Positions 46,736 to 56,269 of a DNA stretch of 64,000 bases are shown in pieces. Location of the stretch: NCBI RefSeq assembly GCF_003072125.1, contig NZ_QCYH01000012.1, positions 16,284-80,283 of the forward strand, read 5' to 3'. The notes beneath the pieces are model-generated. The model saw only the letters and a list, made by a program, of their open reading frames with translations. It did not search any database and was not told where the DNA came from. The position numbers and the translations under genes were made by a program. Source of the stretch: Pelagivirga sediminicola. Its GTDB lineage: Bacteria; Pseudomonadota; Alphaproteobacteria; Rhodobacterales; Rhodobacteraceae. The number at the start of each line of letters is the position of its first letter. Position 1 is the first letter of the stretch.

Positions 46736-47710
46736 ATGAAGCAAGCCGCTAAACCCACTCTGAGCGCTACCAAGAGCATACAGCTGCTACCCCGCTGGAT
46801 CACCCTCCCGCAGGACGATACCCCTGAAACTGTTGCGTTTTTATCGGGCGCTGCGTTAGCGATGCTAGATGTGGTGCTGCGCGACCCGGGCGGCACATTG
46901 CCTGCGCCGTTGTTGCGGGACCGGTTGGCAATGGATGCGGCTGTAGCCTGCCTGAGATTGGAAGGTCGCAGTGACTCTGCATCCGATATCCGGGATGCGG
47001 TGTGTTTGGCGCGGCCAGTGCGACTGGTGCGGCCAGAGCGACTGGGGCGGGCAGGGGATGCCTATGGGCCTGCTGGAGACATGTTTGTGGCATGGCGCAG
47101 GTTGGCGCGGGTGAACTTGGCCGCGGGTGGGTGGACAGACCGTGTCAGGACGGTGCTGCCTGCCGCGGTGGCGGACGCGATGCCGGATTTTGGCGCCCCT
47201 CCAGGACCGCCGGTTGCACAGGCAAGCCGGATACTGGCGGACGTGCTGCGACAGTTTCCCCGCGAGGAAGCGGCGGCATTGATGTTGGCGGATCTCACGC
47301 TGGCCCGCGCGGTTGGGTGGGATCGGCCCATGCCGTTATTGGCGGCGCATCTGCCGCGCAAGGATATCCGAGCGATCGCGGACGGGGCAGGCGATCCGGG
47401 TCCTCGTGTGCATCTGGCAATGATTGCGGCCTGCGATGGGGCCATTCGCAAGGCTGCGGATCTGGATCGCCGCGTCGCGAAGTTGCGGGCCGTTGCGCCG
47501 ACACTGCGGGCCAAGGGATCGGATGAGGCGTTGGCTCTGTTCTTGAGCCATGATGCAGTGTCGCCATCGGGGATGTTGTCTCCGATGATACAAGGCACGG
47601 CGGTCCCGATGACAGACCGTGCGGCACGGCGGCTCTGTGATCGGCTGGTGGAATTGGGCGTTGTGCGCGAACTCACCGGGCGCGCGACGTTCCGGCTCTA
47701 CGGGGTGTGA
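46736..47710 (+). CDS. DUF1403 family protein
   Basis: A 324-residue protein of the DUF1403 family, common on Rhodobacterales and rhizobial replicons. The early segment ETVAFLSGAALAMLDVVL, the region LLRDRLAMDAAVACLRLEGR and the C-terminal AARRLCDRLVELGVVRELTGRATFRLYG fit that family. The C-terminus looks like a winged-helix segment. The function is unknown. A ScpB-like gene follows at once, and the pair is probably a unit. Confidence 0.75.
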   Translation: MKQAAKPTLSATKSIQLLPRWITLPQDDTPETVAFLSGAALAMLDVVLRDPGGTLPAPLLRDRLAMDAAVACLRLEGRSDSASDIRDAVCLARPVRLVRPERLGRAGDAYGPAGDMFVAWRRLARVNLAAGGWTDRVRTVLPAAVADAMPDFGAPPGPPVAQASRILADVLRQFPREEAAALMLADLTLARAVGWDRPMPLLAAHLPRKDIRAIADGAGDPGPRVHLAMIAACDGAIRKAADLDRRVAKLRAVAPTLRAKGSDEALALFLSHDAVSPSGMLSPMIQGTAVPMTDRAARRLCDRLVELGVVRELTGRATFRLYGV

Positions 47711-47712
47711 AC

Positions 47713-48297
47713 ATGACCAAGGAAACGCCCGAGTTAGACACTGAATTGGAAGACCTGCCGCCGGACCTGCGGTGGCGGGAATGGATGGGCCGCATTGAGG
47801 CGGTGATTTTTGCCAGTGCGGCACCGGTGCGCGCTGCGGATCTGGCGCGCGTTGTGGGGCAGGGGGCATCGGTTGATCTGTTGATTGAGGATATCAAAGC
47901 GGAACTGGCCGGTCGTCCCTATGAGCTGGTCGTGGTTGGCGATGGCTGGATGATGCGCACGCGGGTGCGATTTGCAGGAGCGATACGCGCGGCGGCGGAT
48001 GTGCGCGACCAGCTGGTCGACTTGAATGAATTCGAAGTCGCTGTGCTCGCGTCGATTGCCTATCACCAGCCACTGACCCGCGATGGGTTGAAGGATATTT
48101 TCGGCAAAGATATCAACCGCGATCTAATCGCACGTCTGCGAGCGCAAGAGTTGATCACCCCCGGACCGCGCAGCCCGCGGGCCGGGGCACCCTATACCTA
48201 TGTGACGACGCAGAAGTTCTTGGTGGTGTTCGGGATGGAAAGCCTCCGCGACTTGCCTGATCACGAAGGGTTACAGGATGCTGGTCTGGCGAGTTGA
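47713..48297 (+). CDS. ScpB-family (SMC-associated winged-helix) protein
   Basis: A 194-residue ScpB-like protein. The N-terminal winged helix (IEAVIFASAAPVRAADLARVV) and the typical ScpB tract EFEVAVLASIAYHQPLTRDGL are followed by TPYTYVTT-like residues. Chromosomal ScpB works with SMC and ScpA, but neither is present here. The nearest partner is DUF1403. ATG 47713 is used; a GTG at 47707 overlapping the DUF1403 stop is an alternative. Confidence 0.8.
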   Translation: MTKETPELDTELEDLPPDLRWREWMGRIEAVIFASAAPVRAADLARVVGQGASVDLLIEDIKAELAGRPYELVVVGDGWMMRTRVRFAGAIRAAADVRDQLVDLNEFEVAVLASIAYHQPLTRDGLKDIFGKDINRDLIARLRAQELITPGPRSPRAGAPYTYVTTQKFLVVFGMESLRDLPDHEGLQDAGLAS

Positions 48298-48320
48298 CAC
48301 GCAGAAGCTCATGTAGTGTG

Positions 48321-48400
48321 CAAATGGTGAGCTTCCTAATGAGCAAATGGTGAAGCTTCTAGTAGACAAATGGTGGACATTCTAATATGCAATCTGTGGT
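48321..48400 (+). repeat. 23-bp tandem direct repeats before the AAA/DUF4143 gene
   Basis: CAAATGGTG recurs at 48321, 48344 and 48367, exactly 23 bases apart, with a degenerate fourth copy (CAATCTGTGG) at 48390. The spacer sequences are also similar (GAGCTTCCTAAT, AAGCTTCTAGTA, GACATTCTAATA). The array is directly upstream of the ATPase gene and may be a protein-binding array. Confidence 0.75.
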
Positions 48401-48461
48401 AAGGAACCAGACCCCTCACACGGTATGTTTTCCACAAAGCTCGAAAGGGAAGCTCCGATCC

Positions 48462-49748
48462 ATGAGTGATACAGAAGACTACCTGCCAAGACACCTCGTT
48501 CCAGAGCTTGAAGATGCAATCGCATCAGCACGTGTGGTTAACCTCATAGGCCCGAGGCAGGTCGGCAAGACGACACTTGTAAGAGACTTGTTTGGCAATG
48601 GCCGTTTTATCACTTTGGATGACGCTGCAGTCTTGGCCGCCATTGAATCGGACCCAGAAGGGCAGCTCGCCAGTCTGATGGAAGACCTAGACCGCGCACC
48701 GCTTATCATTGATGAGGCTCAGCGGTCTAAAAAGCTGGCTCTGGCAGTTAAGAGGGTTGTGGATACCAATCGGCGCAAAGGGCAGTTTGTCCTTACCGGA
48801 TCCTCCAACGTGTTTACGACCACTGACGTAGCTGACTCGCTTGCGGGCAGGATGCGCACACTTAAGCTCTGGCCCTTGTCAGTCGCCGAAGTCAAAAGAG
48901 CACCTGTCAGCCGCCTAATGGATTGGGCGATGCAAAAAGACCCGAAGCTAGGGCAAGTGGTTGATCCAGAGCCGGTCAGCCGAAGTGACTACATTGATCT
49001 TATTCTGGAAGGTGGCTTTCCTGAAACCAGAACGCTGCCACTCAGATCCCGTCAGCGGCAGTATCGGGACTATATCGACGCGGTCGTTGAGCGCGATGTG
49101 GCAGATATCACGCCGGTTCGGAAGCCAGATGCCCTGCGTATCCTGATAGACCAGATGGCGGCACGGTCGGCTCAAGAGATCAACGCGTCCGAACTCGCCA
49201 AACTGACCAAGCTGCAGCGCGCTACGGTCGAACAATATCTAGATATCCTGATACGGTTATCAATGCTCACCAAGCTGGGTGCCTGGACATCGGGTGAGGG
49301 CAAGCGGGAAATCAAGAACCCAAAATATCACTTCGCAGATTCAGGCATAGCCTGTGCCTTGCGCCGCTTCACTGAAGATACCTTTACCATCGACAACAAT
49401 CCGCAAGCCCTCGGCGGTCTGCTTGAGAGCTTCGTTTTGAACGAGATCCAGCGTGCCGTCCCGATGCAGGCCGCTGACTATCGGCTCTATCACTGGCGCA
49501 GTGCGGACCAGCGGGAGATTGACATCCTGATCGACGGCGGCAGCCATCTGGTCTGTGTCGAGGTCAAAGCTTCTGCATCAGTCAGCGGAGATGATTTCAA
49601 ACACCTCAAATGGTTCTCAAAAGACGGACCCGGTCGTAGTCGGGCATGTACCGGCATCGTGTTCTATTTGGGTCAGGAAAAACTCACCTTTGGTGATAGA
49701 AATTTTGCACTCCCCGTGAGCGCCCTGTGGAGTGACATCAATGCTTAA
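48462..49748 (+). CDS. AAA ATPase with DUF4143 domain
   Basis: A 428-residue protein with an N-terminal AAA domain: Walker A GPRQVGKTT (residues 30-38), Walker B APLIIDEAQ and sensor VLTGSSN. The C-terminal DUF4143 domain contains a PD-(D/E)XK-nuclease-like core (REIDILIDGG then CVEVKAS). Proteins of this type are widespread and of uncertain function; some lie in defence islands. ATG 48462 gives the family N-terminus (YLPRHLVPEL); the frame is open further upstream to 48387. Confidence 0.8.
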   Translation: MSDTEDYLPRHLVPELEDAIASARVVNLIGPRQVGKTTLVRDLFGNGRFITLDDAAVLAAIESDPEGQLASLMEDLDRAPLIIDEAQRSKKLALAVKRVVDTNRRKGQFVLTGSSNVFTTTDVADSLAGRMRTLKLWPLSVAEVKRAPVSRLMDWAMQKDPKLGQVVDPEPVSRSDYIDLILEGGFPETRTLPLRSRQRQYRDYIDAVVERDVADITPVRKPDALRILIDQMAARSAQEINASELAKLTKLQRATVEQYLDILIRLSMLTKLGAWTSGEGKREIKNPKYHFADSGIACALRRFTEDTFTIDNNPQALGGLLESFVLNEIQRAVPMQAADYRLYHWRSADQREIDILIDGGSHLVCVEVKASASVSGDDFKHLKWFSKDGPGRSRACTGIVFYLGQEKLTFGDRNFALPVSALWSDINA

Positions 49749-49905
49749 GCCTTTGCATCCTAGGACCTGCCTTGGTCTGCTCTCATCGTGACGCGGACCG
49801 AGAGCGTAGTTATTGAAAGTCGCAGAGATTTTCGCTGCTACTTTAGCGATAGTGATTGCATCGCAAATCACGCAATCTAGTGTGTTCCGAAAGAGGGTTT
49901 CGTTA

Positions 49906-52425
49906 ATGGCATCAATTCTAAAGTTTTTTCGAGTTTTATTTTTTTTCGCGATTTATTTTTTGATGTGCATGGTGGCCGTAGTGACTGTGTTGCAAGGCTG
50001 GCCCGTTGGCGGTCAAATGCTCTTTGCCTTTGGGTTGCCTATCTTGCTTGTGTGGTTGCAAGAGCGCAGAAGGGCACGGAAGGCGCTCAGCAAGCCGGAT
50101 ACGATTGAAGATAAAAAACAGCGTAGCCATTCACCCAACATCGCGCCGCGCATTTCCGATAAAGAGATTGTCCGCAAACCTCCGATGAGCGCTGAGAAAC
50201 CAGCCGCATCTCCCCAACTGCCGCCTGAATTTCCAAAACAGGATCACGCTGAAATTGTGCGTGCTGGCCAGTCTGCGGCACCAGCACTTTCCGCCATTGC
50301 AACGCAGTATGAAAACGCGCGGCCAAAAGGACAAAAGACGCAAACGAATTCACGTAGGAGTGGCTGGATATCTGCGGCAGAGACAGCGACCGTTGCTGGA
50401 CGAGATATCGGTGGAATGGTTTATGTCGGCACGCCGCCATTGCTCAATCAGCACGGCTATCAAGACAAATGCAGAGCATTCATTGACCCGTCTCTTTCTG
50501 TCGCTAGGACAGGGGACGATAGGGCAGGGGAGGGTATGTCGTACTGGCCTGGGTACTCCGATATTTCAGCACGAAGCAGGGCTACCTATCTTGAGTGGTT
50601 GGCAAGTGGCCGTTCTGACCCATCCTATGATCCGGGTTACATTTTTTTGTATTTTTACGGGTTAGAGCGGCGATTTTTCGTCGACCAATCCAACGCTGAT
50701 GCAAAGGATATCATCGCGGAAGTTCGGAGATTGATTTCTCTTTATCCTGAAAACCATTCGGTGAAACGATACTTGGGTGAATTTCTTGATATCGCGACAC
50801 TTGCCGAAACTGAGTTTGAGGCGCTGGAGCCGACCTTTGAACGCCAGGGTTGGGAGCTTCCATTTTCGTTGAAGTATGCGATTGGCGCGCGTCTCGATAA
50901 GGGAGAAAACCTGAGCGCAGACTGGGTCCTGAGCTGGTTGATTTGCCATCCAGAGAGCCATTTACGCACGCCCGCTACGCGCTGTCGTGAAGAGTTTCTG
51001 GCGTTGTTCAAGATGAGGTTCGACGATCGCTTTCCCAATGGGCTAAAGGTCAGCAAGCCGCGCAAACACCTCAAAGCAACGTATCGCGCAGCCTCAAGCG
51101 AGTTCGAGGGGACACTCAACCCAACAGCCGACGGCAAACCCGTTCCAGATATCTCCGGATTGCGAAAGCCGGTCGAGATTGCGCAGGAAGTCGCGGACGA
51201 AGTCATAGACGGCCTTGATAAGCTGAGCCGCTATCTTGGTCGGAACCCCGAGGGTCGCGGAAGCATCGAAGCGCATGCCCTCTTGCCACTAGATCTGTGG
51301 ACCCTGTTCCCATCGACAGAAATGGAAGCGCTGAAAGAGTGGGCGAGGGGGATCATGAAGAGCGGCGGACTTATTCCGCTGGCCGACGTGATCGAAAAGC
51401 TCGAAGGACAGCGCAGCACGAAAATTGGCAAGCGACAGCTAACAGGGGCGGCAGATGCTTTGGCGCGTCTTGGATTTGGGCTGGCACCTGATCCACGCTT
51501 TGCACTGCGTTCCCCGAAACCGGAAGAGCCTGTGGTCTTGTTTGATCTCGGCGAGCAGATCGAAAAGCTGGAAGATGTTTCGGCAAGTTATCAGACTGCG
51601 TTGATGGAGTTAGCTCTTGCCTCGTTTGTCGCCCATGCTGATGGGCGTATCGCCGAAGCTGAACGCAAAGCGTTGGAGGCTCAAGTTGCATCTGTTGAGG
51701 GGCTGAGTGAGCAGGAGCGCCACCGGCTTCAGGCAAATATGGTATGGTTCCTTGCTGTGCCGCCTGACATGACGCTGCTGCGCCGCAAACTCAAAGATGT
51801 TGGTGTGGAAGACCAAATGGCGATGCGTGCGGCCTTGGTGGGTGCGGCACACGCCGATGGTGTCATCCAATCCGAAGAAGTCGCCAGTATTGAGAAGGTG
51901 TACAAGGCATTGGGTCTTGATCCGTCGCTTGCGTATTCAGACCTGCACGCTGGAGAAATTGCGGATGCACCACGCACTGTTCGCGCGGCCCAGCCGGGCA
52001 ATTCTGGAGAGGCCATTCCTGAGCTACAAAAGGCAACCGGGCCAGTGCTGGATGCATCGCGGATCGCGGCTATTAGATCAGATACGGCGCGGGTGTCTTC
52101 TGTCCTTGGACAGATATTTGAAGCCGAGGAAGAAGCAGAAGAGGGCAGGGACTCCAAGGATGTAACGCTGTTTGCTGGGCTAGATGCAAAACATGGGGCA
52201 CTGCTGTTGGATTTGGTGGGCCAAGAGAACTGGACCGAGGACGCATTCGAGCAGCTTTGCGGAAAGCATGGATTGATGCCGTCAGGTGCATTGGAGGCCG
52301 TAAACGAGTGGGCCTTTGAGACTCATGATGAAGCCTTGCTGGACGAGTATGATGGATATGACGTGTCTCCGGAGATTGCGGATGCGGTAAAACAAAAATT
52401 GGAAGGGGAGGGGCGTCATGTCTAA
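49906..52425 (+). CDS. sngA: TerB-domain protein, Shango SngA-like
   Basis: An 839-residue protein with two N-terminal hydrophobic segments (about residues 9-30 and 35-50), a Pro/Lys-rich linker, a TerB_N-like region from about 170 to 410, a TerB fold around residues 565-690 (LASFVAHADGRIAEAERKALE and VGAAHADGVIQSEEV) and a C-terminal domain. A TerB protein followed by a BrxD-like ATPase and an Lhr-like helicase is the composition of the Shango anti-phage system. ATG 49906 follows GAGGG; an open frame to a TTG at 49813 is less likely. The stop overlaps the ATPase gene by 8 bases. Confidence 0.75.
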   Translation: MASILKFFRVLFFFAIYFLMCMVAVVTVLQGWPVGGQMLFAFGLPILLVWLQERRRARKALSKPDTIEDKKQRSHSPNIAPRISDKEIVRKPPMSAEKPAASPQLPPEFPKQDHAEIVRAGQSAAPALSAIATQYENARPKGQKTQTNSRRSGWISAAETATVAGRDIGGMVYVGTPPLLNQHGYQDKCRAFIDPSLSVARTGDDRAGEGMSYWPGYSDISARSRATYLEWLASGRSDPSYDPGYIFLYFYGLERRFFVDQSNADAKDIIAEVRRLISLYPENHSVKRYLGEFLDIATLAETEFEALEPTFERQGWELPFSLKYAIGARLDKGENLSADWVLSWLICHPESHLRTPATRCREEFLALFKMRFDDRFPNGLKVSKPRKHLKATYRAASSEFEGTLNPTADGKPVPDISGLRKPVEIAQEVADEVIDGLDKLSRYLGRNPEGRGSIEAHALLPLDLWTLFPSTEMEALKEWARGIMKSGGLIPLADVIEKLEGQRSTKIGKRQLTGAADALARLGFGLAPDPRFALRSPKPEEPVVLFDLGEQIEKLEDVSASYQTALMELALASFVAHADGRIAEAERKALEAQVASVEGLSEQERHRLQANMVWFLAVPPDMTLLRRKLKDVGVEDQMAMRAALVGAAHADGVIQSEEVASIEKVYKALGLDPSLAYSDLHAGEIADAPRTVRAAQPGNSGEAIPELQKATGPVLDASRIAAIRSDTARVSSVLGQIFEAEEEAEEGRDSKDVTLFAGLDAKHGALLLDLVGQENWTEDAFEQLCGKHGLMPSGALEAVNEWAFETHDEALLDEYDGYDVSPEIADAVKQKLEGEGRHV

Positions 52426-53725
52426 ATTGAAGCCACGTGAACGCGATGCAATTGTTCAGGCTTTGCGGGCGGGGGTCGTGCCAAAACTGGGCCTGCGTCA
52501 TATTCAGGTAGGACGCGTTCGCGAGATCGAAGAACTTGTGAAGGACATGGAACGTATCGCGGACGGCGGCTCAGCCATCCGTTTCGTTATCGGGGAGTAT
52601 GGATCAGGCAAAACCTTCTTTATGAACCTGATCCGTTTGGTGGCTTTGGAAAAAGGGCTAGTGGTGATGTTCGCTGATCTTGCCCCTGATAGACGTATTC
52701 ACGCGACGGGAGGTCAGGCACGTGGCCTCTACGCAGAGATGGCGCGCAACCTGTCGACGCGCACAAAGCCCGACGGCGGTGCATTGGCCAGTGTGGTTGA
52801 ACGGTTTGTCAGCCAAGCCCACCGAGACGCCGAGGAAAAAGATGTGCCGACTGGCACCATTATCCGTGAGCGTCTGAGCCATTTCGAAGAACTCACTGGC
52901 GGTTTTGAATTTGCAGAGGTCATTCGCCGGTATTGGGAAGGCCATGAGAACGGGGATGACGAGCTTAAGTCTGCTGCTCTGCGCTGGCTTAGGGGAGAAT
53001 TTGCAACCCGCACGGATGCGCGCAAAGCACTTGGCGTGCGCACGATCGTCGATGATGCGAGCGTTTACGATCATCTCAAGCTGATGTCGGCATTTGTGTG
53101 CGAGGCGGGTTACAAAGGGCTGCTTGTCGGCCTTGATGAAATGGTGAACCTGTTCAAGCTCACATCGTCCCAAGCACGCAATGCGAACTACGAGCAGATT
53201 CTGCGGATTTTGAATGACGTGCTTCAGGGCAGTGCCGAGAACCTTGGCTTTTTGATGGGGGGCACGCCAGAGTTTTTGATGAGCACGCGCCGTGGGCTTT
53301 ATAGTTACGAAGCCCTGCAATCGCGGCTGACAGAAAACACCTTCGCCCGGGATGGTTTGGTCGATCTGTCAGGGCCTGTTGTCCGGCTTGCAAGCCTGAC
53401 GCCGGAAGATCTGTTTGTTCTGTTGGCCAATGTCAGACGCGTGATGCAAGACGATGAAACGGCTTTGCCGGATACAGCGCTGGAAGCCTTTATGAACCAT
53501 TGCTCAGACCGGATTGGAGAGGCCTATTTCAGGACGCCACGCAATACTGTCACGGCTTTTGTGAACTTGCTGTCCGTGCTGGAACAAAACCCAGGTGTTG
53601 AATGGAGTGACCTGATCGAAAAGATCGACGTCTCAGAAGACCTGGGCGAGGACATGAGCGAGGTGGAGGAAACTACTGGTGCTCAGCCAAGTGGTGACGA
53701 TGATCTGATAAGCTTCAAGCTCTGA
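52418..53725 (+). CDS. sngB: BrxD-like P-loop ATPase, Shango SngB-like
   Basis: A 435-residue ATPase with Walker A GEYGSGKT (residues 59-66) and a hydrophobic Walker B segment LLVGLDEM near residue 230. It has the usual length and pattern of the BREX-associated DUF2791/BrxD family (AIVQALRAGVVP at the N-terminus, GRVREIEEL). It lies between the TerB protein and the helicase, with overlaps or short gaps, so the three are one operon. No other BREX genes are near. Confidence 0.82.
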   Translation: MSKLKPRERDAIVQALRAGVVPKLGLRHIQVGRVREIEELVKDMERIADGGSAIRFVIGEYGSGKTFFMNLIRLVALEKGLVVMFADLAPDRRIHATGGQARGLYAEMARNLSTRTKPDGGALASVVERFVSQAHRDAEEKDVPTGTIIRERLSHFEELTGGFEFAEVIRRYWEGHENGDDELKSAALRWLRGEFATRTDARKALGVRTIVDDASVYDHLKLMSAFVCEAGYKGLLVGLDEMVNLFKLTSSQARNANYEQILRILNDVLQGSAENLGFLMGGTPEFLMSTRRGLYSYEALQSRLTENTFARDGLVDLSGPVVRLASLTPEDLFVLLANVRRVMQDDETALPDTALEAFMNHCSDRIGEAYFRTPRNTVTAFVNLLSVLEQNPGVEWSDLIEKIDVSEDLGEDMSEVEETTGAQPSGDDDLISFKL

Positions 53726-53734
53726 GCCCTGAGG

Positions 53735-55909
53735 ATGAGCAGCGCCTTTGACCAACTTGCACGCCCCGTCCAGAAGTGGATCAGACAGCAGGGGTGGCGT
53801 GAGTTGCGCGATATTCAGGCGCGCGCAATTCGGACTATTTGCGAAAATGAGAACGACCTCATCGTTGCCGCATCAACGGCCGGTGGTAAAACGGAAGCTG
53901 CATTTTTTCCGTTGATCTCTCAGGTACTGGACACACCGGCTGAAGGCGGCGGGTTCGACGTGCTGTACATCGGGCCACTCAAGGCGCTGATCACGGATCA
54001 GGCAGGGCGGTTGGAAGGCATCTGTCATGAGGCGGAACTTCCAGTGGTGCCGTGGCACGGCGATGTCTCGCAATCGGTCAAAACGCGCGCGATGAAAAAC
54101 CCCAAAGGGATTTTGCTGATCACGCCAGAGTCGCTTGAGGCGTTGTTCGTCCGTCGGGGCTTGGAGATTTCGCGCTTGTTCGGGGCGACCCGCGCGGTGG
54201 TTATAGATGAGTTGCACACCGTGCTCGACAGTGAGCGCGGGGTGCAATTGCGGTCCCTGCTGACACGTCTTGAGCTGGCGCTCAAAAGGCCCATTCGCCG
54301 GATTGGACTATCTGCGACGCTTGGAGATATGGACCTAGCCCGCGCTTATCTGCGGCCTGACAATGCGGAAAACGTCATATTGATCGAAGCAGAGGGCGGA
54401 GAAGCGGAACTGAAACTACAGCTGCGTGGATATCTTTCCGGTGGAGAAGACGACAACACCCCATCTGCCACAGGCGCTGTCGCAGCGCATTTGTTCGAGC
54501 ATCTACGCGGAAGCGACAATCTTGTGTTTGCCGGTGCCCGTCAACGTGTTGAAATTTACGCTGACCGACTGCGCAATCTTTGCGAGCAAGACCATCTTCC
54601 CCAAGAGTTTTATCCGCACCATGCCAGCCTTTCACGCGATCACCGTGATTTTGTCGAACGCCGCCTTAAAGATAACAGCAAACCGACCACGGCTGTCTGC
54701 ACATCCACTTTAGAGTTGGGTATCGATATCGGTGATGTGACCTGTGTCGCCCAAATCGGCGCACCCTTCACCGTTGCAGCCCTTCGGCAGCGATTAGGAC
54801 GTTCAGGACGTCGGGAGGGTCAGCCAGCAATCCTTCGACAATATGCGGTAGAAACGAGGCTCACCTCGGATAGCAGCTTTGTGGATCGTCTGAGGCTGGG
54901 GTTGATCCGGTCCATCGCGATGATCGACCTTCTGCTGGAAGGCTGGTGCGAACCACCCAAGCCGCAAGCGCTGCATCTGTCTACACTTGTCCATCAAATC
55001 CTTTCAGTGATTGCGCAGCGGGGAGGGGCCCCGGCAAATATTTTATACAGCGTACTGTGTCGCGAAGGACCGTTTCGCCAAGTCAGTACAGCGGTGTTCA
55101 CTGAGGTGCTGCGTGCGCTTGGTAATCCTGAAACGGGCTTGATAGAGCAAACGGACGGTGGGTTGTTACTGTTGGGGCAAGCCGGGGAACGGCTGGTTGA
55201 GCATTATAGCTTTTATGCGGTGTTCAAGACGCCCGAGGAATTCCGTCTGGTCTCAAACGGGCGAGATCTTGGGACACTACCGATTGACAACATCCTTTCA
55301 CCTGGGATGATGCTCATCTTTTCTGGACGCCGTTGGCTGGTTCAAGAGATCCATGATCGTGAGAAGGTTATCATGGTCAAACCGGCCAAAGCAGGTGTGC
55401 CACCTGTGTTCGGTGGCGATCCGGGTGAGATTCATGACAAGGTGATCGAGCGCATGTTCGATGTGCTGGAAGCTGATAACAGTCCTCTCTACATGGACGT
55501 AAATTCGCTCGAAATGCTTGAAGAGGCGCGGCTGAACTACGCTCAGATGGGGTTTACGGATGCGTCCCTTGTCAATTTGGGTGAAGAAACCTCAATCATC
55601 GCAACAAAAGTAGGAACAATGAAAACGGCAACGTTCGCGCTTGCGCTGAGAGGGTTTGGGTTTTCAGTCGAACAATATGATGGCTTCCTTCAAGTGGAAG
55701 CAGGTGACGAAACCCCGCCGATATCTGTAATGCTCAAGAGAATTGGAGGCGGCGAGGACGTTGACCTGTTTGCAGGCGCAGGAAATCTGCTGACTGAGAA
55801 ATTTCACCCGTATTTGACACGCGGATTGTTGGAGTTAGATGCGATTTCATCGAGGCTTGAACCCCAGAACCTTGCAAGTGTTGTCGCGAACCTTGCTTTG
55901 AAGCAATAA
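53735..55909 (+). CDS. sngC: Lhr-like DEAD/DEAH helicase, Shango SngC-like
   Basis: A 724-residue superfamily 2 helicase: Walker A AASTAGGKT (45-53), DELH (near 159), SAT motif (GLSATLGD) and GRSGRR (355-360), with a long C-terminal region. It belongs to the Lhr/BrxHI group. It starts 9 bases after the ATPase gene and completes the TerB-ATPase-helicase trio. Confidence 0.85.
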   Translation: MSSAFDQLARPVQKWIRQQGWRELRDIQARAIRTICENENDLIVAASTAGGKTEAAFFPLISQVLDTPAEGGGFDVLYIGPLKALITDQAGRLEGICHEAELPVVPWHGDVSQSVKTRAMKNPKGILLITPESLEALFVRRGLEISRLFGATRAVVIDELHTVLDSERGVQLRSLLTRLELALKRPIRRIGLSATLGDMDLARAYLRPDNAENVILIEAEGGEAELKLQLRGYLSGGEDDNTPSATGAVAAHLFEHLRGSDNLVFAGARQRVEIYADRLRNLCEQDHLPQEFYPHHASLSRDHRDFVERRLKDNSKPTTAVCTSTLELGIDIGDVTCVAQIGAPFTVAALRQRLGRSGRREGQPAILRQYAVETRLTSDSSFVDRLRLGLIRSIAMIDLLLEGWCEPPKPQALHLSTLVHQILSVIAQRGGAPANILYSVLCREGPFRQVSTAVFTEVLRALGNPETGLIEQTDGGLLLLGQAGERLVEHYSFYAVFKTPEEFRLVSNGRDLGTLPIDNILSPGMMLIFSGRRWLVQEIHDREKVIMVKPAKAGVPPVFGGDPGEIHDKVIERMFDVLEADNSPLYMDVNSLEMLEEARLNYAQMGFTDASLVNLGEETSIIATKVGTMKTATFALALRGFGFSVEQYDGFLQVEAGDETPPISVMLKRIGGGEDVDLFAGAGNLLTEKFHPYLTRGLLELDAISSRLEPQNLASVVANLALKQ

Positions 55910-56269
55910 GGCAGGAAGCGAATCTTTCGCAACAATTTGCATGGAGGTCCGTCATGCGCGGCTTTATGTATCAAATCGCCCTATTTGGACCCATAGGCGC
56001 TGACGTCAGACAGTCTGGCGATAGCTGGAGCATTCATCGGACGAGAATGCAATTGCCCGTGTTTCGCTATCTGCTCAGCCTTTGTGCCAAAAATTATAAT
56101 GTCGCTTCCAGCGCAGAATCGGATACATCTTGAGACCACTAAAACGTGAGGTGTTGATAGAACGCATGCAATTGATTGCACCGAGTAGATATCGCGGGCA
56201 AGTTGGGCGAATGTACTCCAGCGCAGCACACCAAACAGAATGTCCCCATCCTGCATATGTGATAAAATC
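55910..56269. other. Intergenic region before the TIR/QueC operon
   Basis: 360 bases, AT-richer than the plasmid average, without a convincing gene. The right end (TATGTGATAAAATC directly before the ATG at 56270) could be a -10 region so close to the start that the kinase transcript might be leaderless. Confidence 0.4.

Noticed and set aside
48321..48400. Possible CRISPR array
   Set aside because: The repeat core is only about 9 bases, the period is 23 bases and the intervening segments resemble one another; no cas genes are present.
49906..52425. Tellurite resistance function
   Set aside because: Only the TerB fold is shared; no terC, terD or terZ genes are near, and the operon partners are an ATPase and a helicase.
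52418..55909. BREX system
   Set aside because: BrxD- and BrxHI-like proteins are present, but PglX, PglZ, BrxA, BrxB and BrxC are absent and a TerB protein is attached; Shango fits better.
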